Shown here one piece after another: positions 1-7,965 of a stretch of DNA of 21,431 bases. The notes under the pieces are model-generated. The model saw only the letters and a list, made by a program, of their open reading frames with translations, was not told the DNA's origin and made no database searches. A program made the position numbers and the translations under genes. This DNA comes from an uncultured Novosphingobium sp. (GTDB lineage Bacteria; Pseudomonadota; Alphaproteobacteria; Sphingomonadales; Sphingomonadaceae). Location: positions 1-21,431 of the forward strand of contig CAMPHR010000044.1 in NCBI GenBank assembly GCA_946886075.1, in the 5' to 3' direction. Position 1 is the stretch's first letter; each line of letters starts with the position of its first letter.

Positions 1-346
1 TGAATCAACCAATCAGGCCGTTCACAAGCAATTTAATAGGTCCTGAGCGTAGGCTCCACGCACTGTCCAAAGCTCCAACTCATCGAGCCAGAAATCCCGA
101 AATCGCTGAAGAGGTGCTTATGCCAGGTTTGCAGTGGCAACCCGCGCCGCGATGTGACTTCCAACTGGCCAGCCGCTACCAGAACCGCGCTCACATTATG
201 AAGAGCCATTCTCGGCAGATGTCGCTGGGTCTGAGCCTGATAAATGACTTAAGGATCGACCTCGGCCTGCAAGCCGGGCAAGAACAGGTTGATCAGAGCC
301 TGACTGATCTCGCGGGCCCAAACCCGTCGCCTCGGCTAGTCGTTAC
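1..346. other. Left-edge region with no supported gene
   Basis: No recognisable protein or RNA gene is visible here on either strand. An open frame of 84 codons (114-368, +) ends in an ATGA overlap with the start of the following RidA gene. Its product has no family motif that I recognise, and its first half reads like non-coding sequence. A 51-codon frame on the other strand is equally anonymous. The stretch looks less GC-rich than the rest of the window, so it may be a decayed gene remnant plus the RidA promoter. I could not pick out a convincing -35/-10 pair. Confidence 0.4.
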
Positions 347-364
347 TTGGAGGGAACTCATATC

Positions 365-715
365 ATGACCATTATCCGCATCGACACCGGCCCGCGCATG
401 AGCGAAGCCGTGATCCATGGCGACACCATTTACCTCGCGGGTCAAATCGGCGCGCCTGGTGAGCGCGTCAGCGTTCAGACGCAGGCTGCGCTTGCCGAGG
501 TCGATGCTTTGCTCGAACAGACGGGAAGTGACAAAAGCCATTTGCTGATGGCGCAAATCTGGCTCGCCGACATCAATGACTTTGAGGAAATGAACCAGGC
601 ATGGGATGCCTGGATTGCTGGCTTCCCTGCTCCCGCCCGGGCGACATGTGAAGCCAAATTGTACAGCCCCGATTATAAGGTTGAGATCCTCATCACTGCG
701 GCCAAGGCGAAATGA
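365..715 (+). CDS. RidA family protein, YoaB-like
   Basis: A 116-residue protein of the RidA (YjgF/YER057c/UK114) family. Members are small trimeric cytosolic proteins, and the best-studied one hydrolyses reactive enamine/imine intermediates made by PLP enzymes. The N-terminus MTIIRIDTGPRMSEAVIHG, the AWDAWI segment and the end (PAPARATCEAKL then YKVEILITAA) resemble E. coli YoaB, a RidA subfamily of unknown substrate. The arginine of the ARATCE segment and the glutamate of the VEI segment match the usual carboxylate-binding arginine and conserved glutamate. The ATG at 365 was chosen because GGAGGG lies about 10 bases upstream; an in-frame TTG at 347 has no such support. A second, clearly different RidA protein lies at 7946-8410. 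Confidence 0.9.
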   Translation: MTIIRIDTGPRMSEAVIHGDTIYLAGQIGAPGERVSVQTQAALAEVDALLEQTGSDKSHLLMAQIWLADINDFEEMNQAWDAWIAGFPAPARATCEAKLYSPDYKVEILITAAKAK

Positions 716-844
716 TCGCCTGTTCGATGCGCGCGTCGAGCATGGCGCTCAACTGAAGACCAGCGGACGAAATCGAACCCCATTGCCTTAATATCCGCGA
801 CTGTTCATTAATGGGAATATAAGATCAGGCGGGGAGGAATTGCC

Positions 845-1756
845 GTGACTTTTACCAAAGACAATGTGCCGGATCAAAGTGGCCGCACGTTCCTGGTCAC
901 GGGCGCCAACACGGGGATCGGCTTCGAAACAGCCAAAGCCTTGGCCGCGAAGCGCGCGCGTATATTGATCGCATGCCGCGATGCTGGACGAGGTGCCGAA
1001 GCGCTGGCCCAGATCAAGGCAGACACTCCAGGTGCAGATCTGGATCTGATCGCGTTGGATCAGGCCGATCTGGCAAGCGTCCGCGCAGCCGCCGATCGGG
1101 TCGCCAACGAACCCCGGTTCGACGTGCTCATCAACAATGCGGGGGTGATGATACCGCCGCTAACCCGCACCGCACAGGGGTTCGAGCTTCAATTCGGCGT
1201 CAATCATCTTGGCACCTTTGCGTTGACTGCCTTGCTGCTGCCAAAGCTTTCGGAAACGGTCGGCTCCCGCGTCGTGGTCACCTCCAGCATCGCCCATCGC
1301 CAAGGCCGCATCTTTTGGGATGATTGGAACGCTGACAAGACCTACAACGCCACCGCTTATTATGGCCAAAGCAAGCTCGCCAACCTGCTGTTCGCGTTGG
1401 AACTGAACCGGCGGCTGCGCGCGGCGAAATCGCCCGTGAGTGCAATCGGCTGCCATCCGGGCGTATCCCTGACCGAACTGATGCGGCATCTTCCGCCATG
1501 GACGAAGCCGATACTTCCGCTTGTGCGCCCGTTTTTCAATCCCGTCGCGGCGGCGGCTTGGCCGACGCTTCAGGCGGCCACCGATCCGCATGCCAGAGGC
1601 GGCGACTATTTCGGGCCGCAGGGGCGATGGGAGATGCGTGGCGTGTCCGGCCCTGCGCGGATTGAGCAGCAGGCCGCCAATGTCGAAGATGCGCGGCGGC
1701 TCTGGGACCTGTCGATCGAGCTTACCGGCATCGATCCGGGCCTGCCGCCCGGCTGA
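845..1756 (+). CDS. Short-chain dehydrogenase/reductase (WWOX/retinol dehydrogenase-like)
   Basis: A 303-residue classical-type SDR oxidoreductase, expected to be an NAD(P)(H)-dependent cytosolic alcohol/carbonyl oxidoreductase. The Rossmann glycine motif TGANTGIG is at residues 19-26, NNAGVM at 97-102, and the catalytic YxxxK at Y173-K177, preceded by the 'TSSIAH' serine strand. The length and the LANLLFALELNRR segment after the active site fit the retinol dehydrogenase/WWOX-like branch, whose bacterial substrates are mostly unknown. The start is GTG at 845 with GGAGG about 7 bases upstream. It is the second gene after the YoaB-like gene (129-bp gap, so co-transcription is uncertain) and ends 23 bp from the convergent pgeF. 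The substrate cannot be inferred. Confidence 0.9.
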   Translation: MTFTKDNVPDQSGRTFLVTGANTGIGFETAKALAAKRARILIACRDAGRGAEALAQIKADTPGADLDLIALDQADLASVRAAADRVANEPRFDVLINNAGVMIPPLTRTAQGFELQFGVNHLGTFALTALLLPKLSETVGSRVVVTSSIAHRQGRIFWDDWNADKTYNATAYYGQSKLANLLFALELNRRLRAAKSPVSAIGCHPGVSLTELMRHLPPWTKPILPLVRPFFNPVAAAAWPTLQAATDPHARGGDYFGPQGRWEMRGVSGPARIEQQAANVEDARRLWDLSIELTGIDPGLPPG

Positions 1757-1779
1757 GCGCTTCGCTTATTGGCGGCGCC

Positions 1780-2538
1780 TCAACCAACCGCGATCATCGA
1801 TATTTGCCGACCATAGCTTGCCTCGTTTAGATGGCAGGATCGGCGATAGCTGTAGAAGCGATCGGGTTGGCTGTAGGTGTCTTCGTCCATCATCTCGACC
1901 CGGCTGACGCCTGCCGTGGCAAGGCGGGCTGCTACATAAGCTGCAATGTCGAACTGGCAATGGCCTTCACGTCCGGCCGAGAAAAAGCGGCTGTTCTCCA
2001 CATCTTCTTCCTCAAAATGGCGGGCGAAGTCGCTGGTCACTTCATAGGAAGCGCGGCCGATGCAAGGGCCGATCGTGGCACTGATCTGGTCACGGCGGGC
2101 GCCGAGCTTTTCCATCGCCGCCAGCGTGTTGTCGGTGACGCCAGCGATCGCGCCCTTCCACCCGGCATGCGCCGCTCCGACGACTCCTGCCTGCGCATCG
2201 GCAAGCAGCACGGGGACGCAATCCGCCGTCAATATGCCAAGGATAAGGCCGGGGAGGTTCGTTACCATCGCATCGGCCGCCGGGCGATGCGCCTCGCCGA
2301 TTGGGCCCGTCACCGTCACGACGTCCGGCGAATGGACCTGCCGCACCGTGACCAAGCTCGCGCTAGGAAGAAGAGCGTCCCTTGCCAGATCACGGTTGCG
2401 CAGGACGGCCTCCCGCTCGTCCGCTGATCCCAGGCCGACGTTCAATCCCGCATGCGCGCCGGTCGATACACCGCCCCGGCGCCCGGCAAAGCCGTGCGGT
2501 ACATCCGACAGGCTCGCGGCGCGCAGCAGTTCGATCAT
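1780..2538 (-). CDS. pgeF: Peptidoglycan editing factor PgeF (YfiH/multicopper laccase-like family)
   Basis: A 252-residue protein of the YfiH/DUF152 family. In E. coli this cytosolic protein keeps wrong amino acids (L-Ser) out of peptidoglycan precursors; related proteins have been described as purine nucleoside phosphorylases/adenosine deaminases. The usual metal/active-site residues are present: the VRQVH His (H69), Cys of LTADC (C107) and His of AHAGW (H124), followed by GPCIG and the C-terminal YRRSCH segment. The length is normal for the family. ATG 2538 was preferred over the adjoining TTG at 2541 because AAGGAG sits 6 bases upstream of the ATG. The gene diverges from the amino-acid permease, and a 45-nt hairpin begins only a few bases upstream of its ribosome binding site. 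Confidence 0.93.
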   Translation of the reverse strand: MIELLRAASLSDVPHGFAGRRGGVSTGAHAGLNVGLGSADEREAVLRNRDLARDALLPSASLVTVRQVHSPDVVTVTGPIGEAHRPAADAMVTNLPGLILGILTADCVPVLLADAQAGVVGAAHAGWKGAIAGVTDNTLAAMEKLGARRDQISATIGPCIGRASYEVTSDFARHFEEEDVENSRFFSAGREGHCQFDIAAYVAARLATAGVSRVEMMDEDTYSQPDRFYSYRRSCHLNEASYGRQISMIAVG

Positions 2539-2554
2539 CAATGACTCCTTTGGA

Positions 2555-2599
2555 CTAATGTGCCGAGGCCGCGCAACATACTTGCGCGCGCCACATTAG
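2555..2599. promoter_or_regulatory. Nested inverted repeat (hairpin/operator candidate) between pgeF and permease
   Basis: The outer arms CTAATGTG (2555-2562) and CACATTAG (2592-2599) are exact inverted repeats. Inside them CGCGCAA (2570-2576) and TTGCGCG (2582-2588) form a second exact inverted repeat around a 5-base loop. One small bulge near the inner stem and one of about 5 bases separate the two stems. It could be an operator, an RNA hairpin in the pgeF leader, or a dispersed repeat. Function is not known. Confidence 0.55.
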
Positions 2600-2628
2600 G
2601 CGATAGTCTCTCCTTCACGATATAAGGG

Positions 2629-2646
2629 ACCGGTCTCGCGACCGGT
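2629..2646. promoter_or_regulatory. ACCGGTC dyad upstream of permease
   Basis: ACCGGTC (2629-2635), a 4-base spacer and GACCGGT (2640-2646) form a perfect 7-bp inverted repeat, with G-runs on both outer flanks. It ends 33 bases before the permease start. Its size and position suit a repressor operator or a small leader hairpin; the binding protein is unknown. Confidence 0.45.
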
Positions 2647-2679
2647 TGGGGACAAGATGACATATAAAGGGCTCCACGC

Positions 2680-4296
2680 ATGATTTTCGGGCGCATCAAG
2701 CCACTGGACGCCATATTGGCGACGGCTGAGAAAAAATCCCTCGTGCGGACATTGGGGCCAATACAGCTTACGCTGCTGGGTGTCGGTGCCATCATTGGCA
2801 CCGGCATTTTTGTTTTGACCGCAGCTGCCGCGCAGAAGGCGGGGCCGGGCATGATGTGGAGCTTTGTCATTGCCGGGGCGGTCTGTGCCTTCGCAGCGCT
2901 TTGCTATTCCGAAATCGCGTCGATGGTGCCGGTATCCGGATCGGCCTATACCTACACCTACGCCGTGGTGGGGGAACTGCTCGCCTGGATGGTGGGCTGG
3001 GCCTTGATCCTCGAATATGCGGTGGCGGCGAGCGCGGTTTCCGTGGGCTGGTCAGGCTATTTCATGGGGCTGATGAAGAGCGTCACGGGGCTGGAGCTGC
3101 CACAGGCCCTGTCTGCGGGCCCCGCCTGGAGCATGAACGGCTTTATCCCACATGCCGACTTTTCCCACGGCTTCATCAATATCCCCGCGATCGTCGTCGC
3201 TCTTGCCGTTACGACCCTGCTCGTCATCGGCACTACGGAAAGCGCGCGCGTCAATGCCGTGCTGGTCGCGATCAAGGTCGCTGCGCTCACCGCCTTCATC
3301 GCACTGACGCTGCCTGCGCTGGACACCGGCAACTTCTCGCCCTTCGCGCCCAATGGCTGGTTCGGCCCTGAAGGGACCAGCGGGATGGGGATCGTCGGCG
3401 CGGCGGCTTCCATCTTCTTTGCCTATGTGGGCTTCGACGCGGTTTCGACAGCAGCGGAAGAAACGAAGAACCCGCAGCGTAACGTCCCGATCGGTCTTAT
3501 CGGCAGTCTCGCGCTCTGCACCATCTTCTACCTGCTTGTCGCCGCAGGTGCGATCGGCGCGATCGGGGCTCAGCCAGTGCTGGGCCTGGATGGTTCCATC
3601 GTCGCCCCGGGTTCGGCAGGCTTTGCCCAGGCCTGTGCCACTGCCGCGCATGCGGGCGATCTGGTCTGCTCCAACGAGGCGCTGGCCCATGTGCTGCGCT
3701 CGATTAACTGGACGGTGGTCGGGAACGCGCTGGGCCTGGCCGCCAATCTCGCTCTTCCTTCCGTCATCCTGATGATGATGTTTGGCCAGACACGCATCTT
3801 CTTCGTGATGGCGCGCGACGGGCTGTTGCCGGAAAAGCTGGCGAGCATCCACCCGCGCTTCAAGACACCGCATATCGTGACCATCGTCACCGGCATCTTC
3901 GTCGCGATCGGCGCAGCGCTCTTGCCGGTGGGCCAGCTGGCTGACATTTCCAATTCCGGTACGCTCTTCGCCTTCTTCATGGTGTCGATCGCCGTCCTGG
4001 TGCTGCGGGTGCGCGATCCCAATCGCCACCGGCCGTTCCGGACGCCTGCAATATGGGCGATTGCTCCTCTTGCTTCCGTCGGCTGTCTCTTCCTCTTCTT
4101 CAACCTGCCGGTGGACGCCCAGTTGGTGCTGCCGGTGTGGGGTGGGGTCGGCTTGCTGCTCTACTTCCTCTATGGCTATCGCAAGAGCCATGTAGCGCGC
4201 GGCGTGGTCGAGACGCACGAACAGGATGCCGACGTACCGCCGCAACCGGTGCCGCCGATGCCGGGTGCTCCCACGCCGGGCGGGCGGGAGGCCTGA
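2680..4296 (+). CDS. APC-superfamily amino acid permease (cationic amino acid transporter-like)
   Basis: A 538-residue inner-membrane protein of the amino acid-polyamine-organocation superfamily. The hallmark TM1 motif GVGAIIGTGIF is at residues 34-44, a conserved YSEIASMVP segment follows TM2, and ARDGLLPE appears around the eighth/ninth helix. The hydrophobic pattern suggests 12 to 14 membrane helices. The overall plan resembles the cationic amino acid transporter (CAT/YfnA) branch, but the substrate is not fixed by sequence. The last ~27 residues are a Pro-rich cytoplasmic tail. The ATG at 2680 has AAAGG about 9 bases upstream. It diverges from pgeF, is preceded by two dyads, and ends just before a strong terminator. 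Confidence 0.92.
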   Translation: MIFGRIKPLDAILATAEKKSLVRTLGPIQLTLLGVGAIIGTGIFVLTAAAAQKAGPGMMWSFVIAGAVCAFAALCYSEIASMVPVSGSAYTYTYAVVGELLAWMVGWALILEYAVAASAVSVGWSGYFMGLMKSVTGLELPQALSAGPAWSMNGFIPHADFSHGFINIPAIVVALAVTTLLVIGTTESARVNAVLVAIKVAALTAFIALTLPALDTGNFSPFAPNGWFGPEGTSGMGIVGAAASIFFAYVGFDAVSTAAEETKNPQRNVPIGLIGSLALCTIFYLLVAAGAIGAIGAQPVLGLDGSIVAPGSAGFAQACATAAHAGDLVCSNEALAHVLRSINWTVVGNALGLAANLALPSVILMMMFGQTRIFFVMARDGLLPEKLASIHPRFKTPHIVTIVTGIFVAIGAALLPVGQLADISNSGTLFAFFMVSIAVLVLRVRDPNRHRPFRTPAIWAIAPLASVGCLFLFFNLPVDAQLVLPVWGGVGLLLYFLYGYRKSHVARGVVETHEQDADVPPQPVPPMPGAPTPGGREA

Positions 4297-4307
4297 GGGT
4301 AGCGAAG

Positions 4308-4334
4308 GGCGGCGGACATGATCCGCCGCCTTTT
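4308..4334 (+). terminator. Rho-independent terminator after permease
   Basis: GGCGGCGGA (4308-4316) and TCCGCCGCC (4322-4330) form a perfect 9-bp stem with a 5-base loop, followed by TTTTCTTT. It lies 11 bases after the permease stop. On the other strand it also sits just beyond the convergent exporter gene, but without a T-tract in that direction. Confidence 0.9.
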
Positions 4335-4337
4335 CTT

Positions 4338-5615
4338 TCAGTGGACGGGGTCGAGCTCCGGTTCGCGGAGCGCATCATGATGTGGCCGCGTGAAGAGCTT
4401 TCCATGCTCGGCAAAGGTGACGATCAGCAGCGCCGCGAACCCGAATATCAGCATGCCTAATGTCAGCGGCAGCGTCGTCCCGTCGAAGGCACGTCCGACG
4501 ATGCTGCCCAAGGCGCTGGACAGCGCTGTCGTCAAAAAGGCCTGGAAGGAAGAGGCAGCGCCCGCCCCCTTGGCGAATGGCTCCATCGAAATAGCGCCGA
4601 AGTTGGAAGCCGTGAAGGCAACCGCCATCATCGTGGCCGACTGAAAGACCATGAAGCTGACCATATTTTCGTGGCCGGACGCAATGACGCCGAGATGTAT
4701 GGCGTTCGTGACGATCATGGAGATCACCGCACCCTGGCTCAACCGCCGCGCTCCGAATCGCGACACGAGCCGGCTGTTCAGCAGGCTGCCCACCACCATG
4801 CTGCCCGCCATCACTGCAAAGGCGATCGGGAAGAAGGACCTGGCGTCGAAAATATCGAAGAAGATCTGCTGCACCGAAAGGATGAAGCCGATGAGGCCGC
4901 TCATCACCACGCCGCTCGCCAGCATGTAGCCCGCTGCACTGCGGTTCGTGAGTACCGCGCCGATCGTGCGGAAAATCGTCGTGGCGTTCATCCGCAGCCG
5001 ATTTTCCGGTGCCAGCGTCTCGGGCATGCGCACGATCATCCATATCAGGATGAGCGCAGCCTGGATGGCAAGGATCCAGAAAATCCAGCGCCATGGCGCG
5101 AACCAGAGGATTGCCTGCCCAAAGCTTGGCGCCACCACCGGTATCAGCATGAACACCGCCAGGATCAGCGACATGACCCGGGCCATCGCGTCGCCCTTGA
5201 ACCTGTCGCGGATGATGCCGACCGAGATGACGCGGCTTGCACCAGCAAAAAAACCGGCTGAAGCGCGGCCGATCAGAAGCAGCGCGAAGCTTTGCGCCAC
5301 CGCGCATGCGATGGTGGACAGCACGAACAACACCAGCGCGCCGCCCATTACCTTCTTGCGCCCGAAGCGGTCGGACAGGATGCCGAACAGCAGCGATCCA
5401 GCGCCCAATCCCAGAAAATAGATGCTGATGATGAGCTGGCGGTCATTCGCGTTCGCGACCCCAAGGTCTCGGCCGATATCCGGCAGGGCAGGCAGCATGG
5501 GGTCGGTCGAAAGGGCATTCATCGCCATCAAGCAGGCGCTCAACACCACAAATTCGCGAAATCCGATGTCCTTTGGCGACTGTCGAGCGGCGACCGGAGG
5601 AGAAGGGTTGGTCAT
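4338..5615 (-). CDS. Bcr/CflA-type multidrug efflux MFS transporter
   Basis: A 425-residue major facilitator with about 12 membrane helices, expected in the inner membrane as a proton-coupled drug exporter. Two features point to the DHA1 Bcr/CflA group: the early 'STDPMLPALPDIGRDLG' segment (residues ~36-52) and motif A GILSDRFGRKKV at 78-89. The segment RVISVGIIRDRFKGDAMARVMSL fits the conserved TM4-5 loop of that group. ATG 5615 is the only reasonable start, because an in-frame stop lies a few codons upstream. It has no good Shine-Dalgarno sequence of its own, while a 17-codon upstream ORF with a strong one ends 7 bases before it. Substrate unknown. Confidence 0.9.
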   Translation of the reverse strand: MTNPSPPVAARQSPKDIGFREFVVLSACLMAMNALSTDPMLPALPDIGRDLGVANANDRQLIISIYFLGLGAGSLLFGILSDRFGRKKVMGGALVLFVLSTIACAVAQSFALLLIGRASAGFFAGASRVISVGIIRDRFKGDAMARVMSLILAVFMLIPVVAPSFGQAILWFAPWRWIFWILAIQAALILIWMIVRMPETLAPENRLRMNATTIFRTIGAVLTNRSAAGYMLASGVVMSGLIGFILSVQQIFFDIFDARSFFPIAFAVMAGSMVVGSLLNSRLVSRFGARRLSQGAVISMIVTNAIHLGVIASGHENMVSFMVFQSATMMAVAFTASNFGAISMEPFAKGAGAASSFQAFLTTALSSALGSIVGRAFDGTTLPLTLGMLIFGFAALLIVTFAEHGKLFTRPHHDALREPELDPVH

Positions 5616-5622
5616 CGCGCGG

Positions 5623-5676
5623 CTATGAAGTCAATGACGCGGCGAAGCCAGCGATAGATCGGGCGATTGGTCTCAT
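5623..5676 (-). CDS. Possible 17-codon leader peptide upstream of the efflux gene
   Basis: ATG at 5676 opens a frame encoding MRPIARSIAGFAASLTS and ends at TAG 5623, seven bases before the exporter ATG. GGAGG lies 10 bases upstream of this ATG, a much better ribosome site than the exporter has. The frame differs from that of the exporter. It could be a translated leader that feeds ribosomes to the exporter or senses stalled ribosomes, or simply chance. No homology is claimed. Confidence 0.35.
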   Translation of the reverse strand: MRPIARSIAGFAASLTS

Positions 5677-5813
5677 TAACCTTGCTCCTCCCATATTTTC
5701 CGGGCGCTGCCGTTTCAAAGCCGCAGTCTGCGTTAACCATTTTTTATCCCCCGCCGGTGCACCGTGCCGCCTGTCGAAAACCATCATCTCGAAATCCACA
5801 GGGGGATTCGGTC

Positions 5814-6110
5814 ATGGCAAATAGTTTGAAGAGCGCCCAGTTTCTGATGGAAAGCCGCTTGGCAGCCACGGGCTGGCAATCGGCTGAAGAATGTTTTGAG
5901 CTAGGTGTCGCCTATAGCTGCGGCACCGGCGGCATGCCCGTTGATCTGATCGAAGCGCATAAATGGTTCAACCTCGCGGCCTCGCGCGGCAGCGAGGAAG
6001 GACAGGCGATGCGCGCCGAGATTGCGGAGGAAATGACCGCGCGCGAAATCGCCGAAGCGCAGCGCCAGGCACGTGCCTGGATCGCGGCGAGCCAACTCCG
6101 CGCCGCCTGA
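5814..6110 (+). CDS. Small Sel1-repeat protein
   Basis: A 98-residue protein. Residues ~27-60 (CFELGVAYSCGTGGMPVDLIEAHKWFNLAA region) form one Sel1-like tetratricopeptide-type helix pair with the typical A-x-KWF-x-LAA core. It is followed by a charged helical segment rich in Glu, Arg and Ala. Sel1 repeats mediate protein contacts; no enzymatic residues or signal peptide are visible. ATG 5814 was chosen because GGGGGA precedes it by about 7 bases and the upstream in-frame extension reads as non-coding. It diverges from the efflux gene and its stop is only 3 bases from the stop of the convergent acyltransferase gene. The partner is unknown. Confidence 0.8.
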   Translation: MANSLKSAQFLMESRLAATGWQSAEECFELGVAYSCGTGGMPVDLIEAHKWFNLAASRGSEEGQAMRAEIAEEMTAREIAEAQRQARAWIAASQLRAA

Positions 6111-6113
6111 CGT

Positions 6114-7247
6114 TCATCCCTGCTTGCGGAACGGCGATCGTTCAGCAAGCCAGATGCGGTCGTTTTGCACGCCAGCGCGCTCCGCGGCGAGAAAGTCGGC
6201 AACAGCCCGGCGGAAAGACGGGTTGGGAAGGAAATGCGCGGAATAGGTGGGTTCCGGCCCATATCCTCGCGCCAGCTTGTGGCCGCCCTGCGCGCCCGCT
6301 TCAACCCTGGCCAGCCTGCGCGCGATCGCGGCATCGATCGCCTGATAATAGCATAGCTCGAAATGCAGGTTGGGCACATCCTCGACACAGCCCCAGTAGC
6401 GGCCATATAGCGCATCGCCGCCGATCAGGTTGAGCGCTCCCGCGATCGCCCTGCCATTACGCAGCGCCAGCATGAGCAGCACCCGGTCCGCCATGCTTTC
6501 GCCCAGCATCGAAAAGAAGTCCCGCGTCAAATAGGGCCGCCCCCATTTGCGCGATCCGGTATCCTGATAGAAGTGCCAGAAGGCATCCCAATGCGCCTCG
6601 GTCAGGTCGCTGCCGGTGAGGTGCGCGATCTCCAGTCCTTCGACAGCGCGGGCTCGCTCCTTGCGAATATTCTTCCTCTTGGCACTCGACAGGCTGGCGA
6701 GGAAATCATCGAAATCGCGGTAGCTGCGGTTGATCCAGTGGAACTGGCTATCTTCGCGGATCAGCCAGCCTGCCGCTTCGAACAACGGCACCTGGCCCGG
6801 CTCGATAAAGGTCGCGTGGGCGGAGGACAGGTCGTTGCGCTCCACCAGCGTTTCGATGCCAGCGATCAGCGCGGGCCCTGATTTCGCATCCCGCAGAAGC
6901 AAACGCGGACCCGGAACCGGAGAAAAGGGCGCGGCGAGCTGGATCTTGGGATAATATTGGCCTCCCGCACGCTCCCACGCATCGGCCCAGCCATGATCGA
7001 ACACATATTCGCCCTGGCTATGTGTCTTCCCGTAAAGAGGTGCAGCGGCCGCGATTTGCCCGTCCGCACCGTCGATCAGCATCGGCAGCGGCTGCCATCC
7101 TGTTCCCGCGCCTACGCTGCCCGATCGTTCCAGCGCAGCAAGGAAATCCCAGCTCATGAAGGGGTTGGCGGTTCCGGCGCAGGCGTCCCACTCCGCGCGC
7201 GGCAGTTCCGCGACGCCGCCAGCCATCCGCACGACGCACTCAGTCAC
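6114..7247 (-). CDS. FemAB/GNAT-like N-acyltransferase (DUF482, COG3146)
   Basis: A 377-residue cytosolic protein of the DUF482/peptidogalycan-GNAT family, predicted to be an acyl- or aminoacyltransferase with the GNAT-like fold of FemAB. Recognisable stretches are ANPFMSWDFLAALERSGS near the N-terminus, SSAKRKNIRKERARA in the middle, and WDAFWHFYQDTGSRKWGRPYLTRDFF. The C-terminal block LHFELCYYQAIDAAI is followed by GYGPEPTYSAHFL. Substrates of the family are not established. The start GTG 7247 is inferred: it overlaps the stop of the upstream phosphodiesterase gene by 8 bases and has GAGG about 6 bases before it. It is the last gene of the minus-strand operon. Confidence 0.85.
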   Translation of the reverse strand: MTECVVRMAGGVAELPRAEWDACAGTANPFMSWDFLAALERSGSVGAGTGWQPLPMLIDGADGQIAAAAPLYGKTHSQGEYVFDHGWADAWERAGGQYYPKIQLAAPFSPVPGPRLLLRDAKSGPALIAGIETLVERNDLSSAHATFIEPGQVPLFEAAGWLIREDSQFHWINRSYRDFDDFLASLSSAKRKNIRKERARAVEGLEIAHLTGSDLTEAHWDAFWHFYQDTGSRKWGRPYLTRDFFSMLGESMADRVLLMLALRNGRAIAGALNLIGGDALYGRYWGCVEDVPNLHFELCYYQAIDAAIARRLARVEAGAQGGHKLARGYGPEPTYSAHFLPNPSFRRAVADFLAAERAGVQNDRIWLAERSPFRKQG

Positions 7248-7965
7248 GCGGGGCCTCGAAGATAATCTGGTCCGCATGCGCCGCCGCAACGGCATGCTCG
7301 GCCGCGCTGCGGACGGTCCAGCTCAACACGGGCAATCCGCGCTCACGCGCCTCGGCTGCGAAACGGGAAGGAAGATCGCGTACATCACAGGCGATAAAGT
7401 CGGGGCTCGCCACCCAAAGTGCAAGGCCGCGCCGGGCCGCACCACGCCAGCCCGGCGGCCCCTGCTCCGTTACCACCAGCCCGCGCACCGCCTGGCCCAT
7501 GTTGCGCGCAAACCAGCGCATCGCGATGGGGTTGAAGGACATGACCGCAGCCAGCGCGCGGGGGTGCTTCGCCAGATCACGCGCCACAGCTGCGCAAAGG
7601 GGCGCGACAGTGCGGCCCATGACCTTCAATTCGATCAAGAGCGGGACCGTCTGCCCGCATGCTGCCAGCAGCGTCGCCAGCCGGGGAATGCCGCCCCCGT
7701 CTTCCAGTCTTAGCTGTTCAAGCTCGGCGGCGTTCCGTTCCGCGACTACGCCCTCGGCCCCCGTCACGCGGGACAGCGCCGCATCGTGAAAGACCATCGC
7801 GACGCCATCTCGGCTCAGCCGGACATCACATTCGACGCCATATCCCTGCGTGATGGCCGCATCAAAGGCAGCCATGCCGTTTTCACTGGCGTCCGCCCCA
7901 TGCAGCCCACGGTGGGCAAAGGGGCGGACCGTCAGGAAGGAAAGATCAGGCCGCAGGCCGGACAA
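7240..7965 (-). CDS. Glycerophosphodiester phosphodiesterase (UgpQ-like)
   Basis: A GDPD-family TIM-barrel enzyme of about 241 residues that hydrolyses glycerophosphodiesters to glycerol-3-phosphate and an alcohol. With the chosen start, the family residues are H18-R19-G20 (first catalytic His), E28-N29, E45 and D47 of the ECD motif (metal), H60 of VFHD (second catalytic His) and E112 of LIELK (metal). There is no signal peptide, so it should be cytoplasmic. The start is uncertain: TTG 7965 (overlapping the RidA gene by 20 bases) is the only conventional start shortly before the HRG motif, and it lacks a clear ribosome site. An ATG at 8034 would give a long non-family extension. Confidence 0.87.
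   Translation of the reverse strand: MSGLRPDLSFLTVRPFAHRGLHGADASENGMAAFDAAITQGYGVECDVRLSRDGVAMVFHDAALSRVTGAEGVVAERNAAELEQLRLEDGGGIPRLATLLAACGQTVPLLIELKVMGRTVAPLCAAVARDLAKHPRALAAVMSFNPIAMRWFARNMGQAVRGLVVTEQGPPGWRGAARRGLALWVASPDFIACDVRDLPSRFAAEARERGLPVLSWTVRSAAEHAVAAAHADQIIFEAPRD

Noticed and set aside
3052..4245. A 397-codon open frame on the minus strand opposite the permease.
   Set aside because: It is antisense to a clear APC permease, and its product is rich in Arg, His, Asp and Gln with no hydrophobic core. It is a shadow caused by high GC.
4375..5307. A 310-codon minus-strand frame inside the exporter gene.
   Set aside because: It is a second frame of the same DNA as the recognised MFS gene, with a composition typical of out-of-frame translation and no own ribosome site.
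5667..5813. A 49-residue N-terminal extension of the Sel1-repeat protein.
   Set aside because: The added sequence is unlike a protein domain, and a good ribosome site precedes the internal ATG at 5814.
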